NCBI GenBank assembly: GCA_029941985.1
Contig: JAPYTV010000036.1
Coordinates: 1-9,770, forward strand
DNA from: Candidatus Pelagibacter sp.
GTDB taxonomy: Bacteria > Pseudomonadota > Alphaproteobacteria > Pelagibacterales > Pelagibacteraceae
Length of the DNA: 9,770 nt
Direction of reading: 5' to 3'
The first letter of the stretch is position 1. Each line of letters opens with the position of its first letter. This document shows positions 6,238 to 9,770 of the stretch, piece after piece. Both the position numbers and the translations under genes were made by a program. The notes beneath the pieces are model-generated. The model did not search any database. It had not been told where the DNA came from and saw nothing but the letters and a program-made list of their open reading frames with translations.

Positions 6238-7038
6238 ATGATGTCTGTTAATCCATTTTCCGTACTAGCCGAAAGTGTACCTTCTATATTTATACAAGGT
6301 TTTGTCCTTGTAATGGTTGCTTTAGTAGTTATTGGAACATTAGTAGATATAATTCACAAAAAAAACGTTAAGTATTTCTTTAATAATGCAAAAAAAGCAA
6401 AACTTTCTGCAACAAGAGAGCTCGGTATGGGTGAGAGAGTTTCTGTTATAACAAAAACAGTAGTTCACGACATTGCAACTACAGCGGAACTAGGTGCAGG
6501 TAAAAGACGAGTTGCTCACGTCTTAGGAATGTATGGAACTATTTTGTTTTGGATTGCATCAGTTGTTATGATTTTTTGTTATGTAACTAAAGATACAACG
6601 ACACCAACAATATGGCCAATGATGTGGCACGTAGGTGCAATAATGACATGTGTAGGTGGTTATTGGTTTTGGCTCTTCTTAAGAGTAGATGTATTAGCTG
6701 AAGCTTATCCTTGGTACAGAATTATTAAGGCTGATTTATTTGTATTAGCACTCTTATCATGTGCAACATTTGGTTTAGCTTGGTCTTACACTCAATCATT
6801 AAATTTAGAAAATAGATGGGATGACAAAGTATTTTTAACTTTATATATTGTTTCTAACATAGTCTTATTTGGTGGCGTATATTGGTCAAAATTTGCACAC
6901 ATGTTTTATAAACCTGGTGCAGCTATTCAAAAAAATTTAGCAGAAGCTGATGGTTCAAGAGATAATCTTCCACCGTTAGCAGATGCACCTAAACAATTTG
7001 GCTTAGGTATTAAAAGAGAACAACCAAAACATTATTAA
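6238..7038 (+). CDS. aprM: Adenylylsulfate reductase membrane anchor AprM
   Basis: A 266-residue membrane protein directly upstream of aprBA. It is assigned as AprM, the proposed inner-membrane partner that exchanges electrons between the APS reductase iron-sulfur subunit and the quinone pool. Five hydrophobic helices are visible at about residues 17-37, 97-116, 126-148, 163-184 and 197-216, giving the general look of NarI/HdrE-type cytochrome b subunits. Histidines near the membrane edges (H94, H131, H221) could bind heme or quinone, but no heme has been shown here. The loop at about 40-92 and the charged C-terminal tail (about 225-266) are soluble. Translation may start at 6238 or at the adjacent ATG at 6241. 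aprB follows after 43 bases with a strong ribosome-binding site. The assignment leans heavily on gene context. Confidence 0.82.
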   Translation: MMSVNPFSVLAESVPSIFIQGFVLVMVALVVIGTLVDIIHKKNVKYFFNNAKKAKLSATRELGMGERVSVITKTVVHDIATTAELGAGKRRVAHVLGMYGTILFWIASVVMIFCYVTKDTTTPTIWPMMWHVGAIMTCVGGYWFWLFLRVDVLAEAYPWYRIIKADLFVLALLSCATFGLAWSYTQSLNLENRWDDKVFLTLYIVSNIVLFGGVYWSKFAHMFYKPGAAIQKNLAEADGSRDNLPPLADAPKQFGLGIKREQPKHY

Positions 7039-7066
7039 AAATTTATGGTGAAAAACAATTTAAATA

Positions 7067-7073
7067 AAGAGGT
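7067..7073 (+). promoter_or_regulatory. Strong Shine-Dalgarno for aprB
   Basis: AAGAGGT ends eight bases before the aprB ATG, which is near-ideal spacing. It confirms the start at 7082 and stands out because most other genes in the window lack such a site. Confidence 0.75.
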
Positions 7074-7081
7074 AAAATAAT

Positions 7082-7552
7082 ATGTCAACTTTTGTATATA
7101 TGACTAGGTGTGATGGATGTGGTCACTGTGTGGATATTTGTCCATCTGATATCATGCACATTGATGAAAATATTAGAAGAGCAGTTAATATTGAACCCAA
7201 TTTTTGTTGGGAATGTTATTCTTGTGTAAAAGCTTGTCCAAACCACGCAATAGATGTTCGTGGATATGCTGATTTTGCTCCTATGGGCCATAGCGTTAGA
7301 GTTAGACGTGAAGAAGAAAAAGGAACTATATCTTGGAAGATTAAATTTAGAAATGGAACTGAAAAAGATTTTGTGTCCCCAATTACAACTAAACCTTGGG
7401 GTAAATTTATTCCAAAATTAGCTGAAGGTGAAAAACCAAACCAAGGAGAAATTAATTCTCAGAGACTTTACATGGAACCTAAAGGATTAAACATTGATGG
7501 TGAATTACCATCTGTACCTAAAAATTCATTTAAAAAAGGAGTTTACTATTAA
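7082..7552 (+). CDS. aprB: Adenylylsulfate reductase beta subunit (two [4Fe-4S] ferredoxin-like)
   Basis: A 156-residue cytoplasmic iron-sulfur subunit that wires the AprA flavin to the membrane partner. Two cluster motifs are complete: C10-x2-C13-x2-C16-x3-C20 (CDGCGHCVDICP) and C42-x2-C45-x2-C48-x3-C52 (CWECYSCVKACP). W43, between the two motifs, matches the position of the tryptophan thought to assist electron transfer in the Archaeoglobus enzyme. That equivalence is inferred from its place next to the second motif. After about residue 60 comes the beta-rich domain and C-terminal tail (through SQRLYMEPKG, residues 126-135) that in known AprB wraps around AprA. The length is normal. The gene overlaps aprA by one base (TAATG), as expected for obligate heterodimer subunits. 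Confidence 0.95.
   Translation: MSTFVYMTRCDGCGHCVDICPSDIMHIDENIRRAVNIEPNFCWECYSCVKACPNHAIDVRGYADFAPMGHSVRVRREEEKGTISWKIKFRNGTEKDFVSPITTKPWGKFIPKLAEGEKPNQGEINSQRLYMEPKGLNIDGELPSVPKNSFKKGVYY
7536..7541 (+). promoter_or_regulatory. Strong Shine-Dalgarno for aprA inside the aprB 3' end
   Basis: AAGGAG lies ten bases upstream of the aprA ATG at 7552, within the last codons of aprB. Together with the TAATG overlap it implies both independent initiation and coupling. Confidence 0.7.
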
Positions 7553-9411
7553 TGGCTAGTCATAAAACACATTATGAAGATTGTGATGTACTTGTAGTTG
7601 GTGGTGGTATGGCTGGTACAGGTGCTACTTTTGAAGCTAGACATTGGGGCAGAGATTTAAAAATTATTTGTGTTGAAAAAGCAAATATTGATAGAAGTGG
7701 GGCGGTTGCTCAAGGTCTATATGCAATTAATTGTTATATGGGAATGCAATGGGGTGAGAACCAACCAGAAGATCATGTAAGATATGCTCGTAATGACTTA
7801 ATGGGAATGGTTAGAGAAGATTTAGGTTATGATATGGCACGTCACGTTGATTCAGCTGTACATATGTTTGATGAGTGGGGCTTACCTATGATGAAAAATG
7901 AAGAAACGGGCCGTTACCTTAGAGAAGGTAAGTGGCAAATTATGATTCATGGTGAAAGTTACAAACCAATTGTTGCTGAAGCAGCTAAAAAATCTGCAGA
8001 TAAAATTTATAATAGAATTATGATCACTCATCTTTTAATGGATGAGGAGCTAGAAAACAGAATAGGTGGCGCAGTTGGTTTTAATATGCGTACTGGAGAT
8101 TTTCATGTATTTAGAGCAAAAACTGTAATTGTTGCAGCTGGTGGAGCATCTCATATTTTTAAACCAAGAGCAGTTGGTGAAGGAATGGGAAGAACTTGGT
8201 ATGCACCTTGGAGTAATGGTTCTGCTTATGCATTACCAATTGCTGTTGGCGCTAAAATGACTCAAATGGAAAATCGTATTGTTTTATGTAGATTTAAAGA
8301 TGGTTATGGTCCAGTAGGTGCTTATTTTTTACATCTTAAAACTTATACTCAAAATGCTAATGGAGAGAATTATGAGAAAAAATGGTACGATCAAACTAAA
8401 GAATTAGTAGGTGAATACATTGATCACCACCCAACTCCAACATGCTTGAGAAACCATGCTTTTATTCAAGAAACAATGGCTGGTGGTGGACCAATTCATA
8501 TGGTTACAACGGAGGCTTTCCAAGATCCACATTTAGAGACTGTTGGATGGGAAAATTTCTTAGGTATGACTGTTGGTCAAGCTGTTGTTTGGGCATCTCA
8601 AAATATTGATCCAAAATACACAAACCCTGAACTAACAACATCAGAACCATATGTAATGGGCTCTCATGCTACTTGTTCAGGAGCTTGGGTTAGCGGACCT
8701 GAAGATCTTTCACCTCCAGAATACTTCTGGGGTTACAACAGAATGTTAACAGTAGATGGACTTTTTGGAGCAGGTGATACAGTAGGTGGAAGTGCACATA
8801 AATTTTCATCAGGTTCTTTTACAGAAGGTCGTTTAGCAGCAAAAGCTGCTGTTAAATATATACAAGATCAAAAAGCAGAAGGCATTAAAGTTACTGATAA
8901 ACAATGTGATGACTTTAAGACTAAAATATTTAAACCTTTAGAAACCTACACTGTAGCTCAAAATGAAATTACAGGTGGAACTGTTTCACCAAGTTATATT
9001 TCACCAATTCAAGGACTTCAACGCCTTCAAAGAATTATGGATGAATATGTAGGTGGAATAGCTACTAACTACATGACAAATGCAAATATGCTTAAAAAAG
9101 GCTTAGAATTACTAGCTTGGTTAGAAGAAGATTTAGAGAAGATCGGTGCTGAAGATTTACACCAACTTATGAGAGCTTGGGAGTTAAAACATCGAACTTT
9201 AACTTCACAATGTGTGACTGAACACACAATGTTTAGAGAAGAAACGCGTTGGCCAGGTTATTACTATAGAGGGGACCACATGAAACTAGATGATGATAAT
9301 TGGCATTGCCTAACAGTTTCTAAACGTGATCCTAAAACTGGTAAATTTAGCTTAGAAAAAGTGCCTGTTTATCACATAGTAGATGAGAACGAGAAGAAAA
9401 AAGCTTCTTAA
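7552..9411 (+). CDS. aprA: Adenylylsulfate reductase alpha subunit (FAD, catalytic)
   Basis: A 619-residue flavoprotein of the fumarate reductase/succinate dehydrogenase superfamily, close to the usual AprA size. It interconverts APS and sulfite plus AMP. In an aerobic heterotroph the oxidative direction (sulfite + AMP to APS) is expected. The N-terminal dinucleotide fold is GGGMAGTGA (17-25), with the ribose-binding acid E42 and DRSGAVAQGLYAIN (47-60) near the flavin. R247 (LCRFKDGYGPVG) and H416 (GGSAHKFSSGSF) fit the positions of the substrate-binding Arg and His described for Archaeoglobus AprA, as judged by motif and not by alignment. The second FAD-binding block is GLFGAGDTVGGSAHK (403-417). 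A helical C-terminal domain occupies about 450-570. There is no signal peptide, so it is cytoplasmic and bound through AprB/AprM. No frameshift or missing motif is seen. Confidence 0.96.
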   Translation: MASHKTHYEDCDVLVVGGGMAGTGATFEARHWGRDLKIICVEKANIDRSGAVAQGLYAINCYMGMQWGENQPEDHVRYARNDLMGMVREDLGYDMARHVDSAVHMFDEWGLPMMKNEETGRYLREGKWQIMIHGESYKPIVAEAAKKSADKIYNRIMITHLLMDEELENRIGGAVGFNMRTGDFHVFRAKTVIVAAGGASHIFKPRAVGEGMGRTWYAPWSNGSAYALPIAVGAKMTQMENRIVLCRFKDGYGPVGAYFLHLKTYTQNANGENYEKKWYDQTKELVGEYIDHHPTPTCLRNHAFIQETMAGGGPIHMVTTEAFQDPHLETVGWENFLGMTVGQAVVWASQNIDPKYTNPELTTSEPYVMGSHATCSGAWVSGPEDLSPPEYFWGYNRMLTVDGLFGAGDTVGGSAHKFSSGSFTEGRLAAKAAVKYIQDQKAEGIKVTDKQCDDFKTKIFKPLETYTVAQNEITGGTVSPSYISPIQGLQRLQRIMDEYVGGIATNYMTNANMLKKGLELLAWLEEDLEKIGAEDLHQLMRAWELKHRTLTSQCVTEHTMFREETRWPGYYYRGDHMKLDDDNWHCLTVSKRDPKTGKFSLEKVPVYHIVDENEKKKAS

Positions 9412-9429
9412 TAAAAGTTAAACATAAAT

Positions 9430-9770
9430 ATGAATTTTTTAGAAAAATCGGACGATGAAATTATAGCTATAGCTAAACCTATTTGGCATAATCTTGTTAA
9501 ATCATCAAACATGAAAGATTATGGTGGTTTTACTAAAGAATTTGGAACACAAATGCTTTTTGGAGCAAATGAAGTAGAGCTTGGTAAGCAGTGGGCTAAC
9601 AACAAATTATTAACTAGTTTATCAGAGGATTACGAAGCATTTGGATGTCTAAGAAGAGGTGTAAATATTACCGTGCTCTTTAAACAGAGAAGTAAAGAGA
9701 TATCAGGTGAGTTTTTAGGTCGTTTAGTACTGGGTGTTGAAGGTGATGAGATTAAAGTTTTTGGAGCTAC
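9430..9770 (+). CDS. Unknown conserved-looking protein downstream of aprA (3' end outside window)
   Basis: An open reading frame from the ATG at 9430 continues without a stop for 113 complete codons to the window edge, so the gene is partial. It begins MNFLEKSDDEIIAIAKPIWH and has a helical-looking N-terminal half with IWHNLVKSS and GGFTKEFGTQML segments. The C-terminal part seen is beta-rich and charged (GCLRRGVNITVLF, then ISGEFLGRLVLGVEGDEIKVF). No signal peptide, membrane helix, cysteine cluster or nucleotide-binding motif is visible, so a small cytoplasmic protein is likely. The helices-then-strands order is loosely reminiscent of NTF2-like/SnoaL folds, but that is speculation. It lies 18 bases after aprA, same strand, with no terminator between, so it is probably in the apr operon. 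It lacks a clear Shine-Dalgarno. I do not recognise the family. Confidence 0.8.
   Translation, partial: MNFLEKSDDEIIAIAKPIWHNLVKSSNMKDYGGFTKEFGTQMLFGANEVELGKQWANNKLLTSLSEDYEAFGCLRRGVNITVLFKQRSKEISGEFLGRLVLGVEGDEIKVFGA

Noticed and set aside
7085..7291. A 68-codon reading frame on the minus strand
   Set aside because: It lies wholly inside aprB, whose two cysteine cluster motifs prove the plus-strand reading. Its Ile/Thr/Ser-rich product has no motif or ribosome-binding site.
1..9770. CRISPR arrays, tRNA or rRNA genes, insertion sequences, phage genes
   Set aside because: No spaced direct repeats, cloverleaf sequence, transposase or integrase motif, or terminal inverted repeats were seen. 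Gene packing leaves little room for them.

Overview
The window looks like a chromosomal segment of a streamlined marine alphaproteobacterium of the SAR11 (Candidatus Pelagibacter) type. The evidence is very AT-rich DNA, Lys/Asn/Ile-rich proteins, tiny or overlapping intergenic gaps, and an aprM-aprB-aprA cluster of the kind known from SAR11. The taxonomic call is inference, since no marker gene is present and no search was run.

Layout. (1) Minus strand, 22-799: a 27-residue, extremely basic mini-protein followed after 7 bases by a six-helix membrane protein resembling the Frag1/DRAM/Sfk1 family. Both appear to be driven by a good sigma70-type promoter at 838-866. (2) Plus strand, 875-3267: cystathionine beta-lyase (metC-like), coupled through an ATGA overlap to a 12-helix MFS transporter. 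(3) Plus strand, 3272-6128: a chorismate-utilising enzyme of the PabB/TrpE family, a PabA/TrpG-type glutamine amidotransferase and a PabC-like class IV aminotransferase, packed with overlaps. Together they form a plausible p-aminobenzoate (folate precursor) module. A HIT-family nucleotide hydrolase/transferase follows 7 bases later. (4) A 109-base gap (6129-6237) holds a stem-loop that could be a terminator and the start signals of the next operon. (5) Plus strand, 6238-9770: aprM, aprB and aprA, encoding dissimilatory-type adenylylsulfate (APS) reductase with its membrane anchor, then a conserved-looking gene of unknown function that runs off the window.

How they fit together. AprBA, in organisms that lack sulfate respiration, is expected to run oxidatively (sulfite + AMP to APS), with electrons passed to the membrane through AprM. 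No ATP sulfurylase is visible here to consume APS. The HIT protein just upstream belongs to a superfamily with members that can split APS, which gives a testable alternative for closing the cycle. The apr genes have clear Shine-Dalgarno sequences, whereas the metC, MFS and pab genes mostly lack them, suggesting different expression levels. The least explained items are the basic mini-protein, the unknown gene after aprA, and the alanine at the PabB position where E. coli uses a catalytic lysine.
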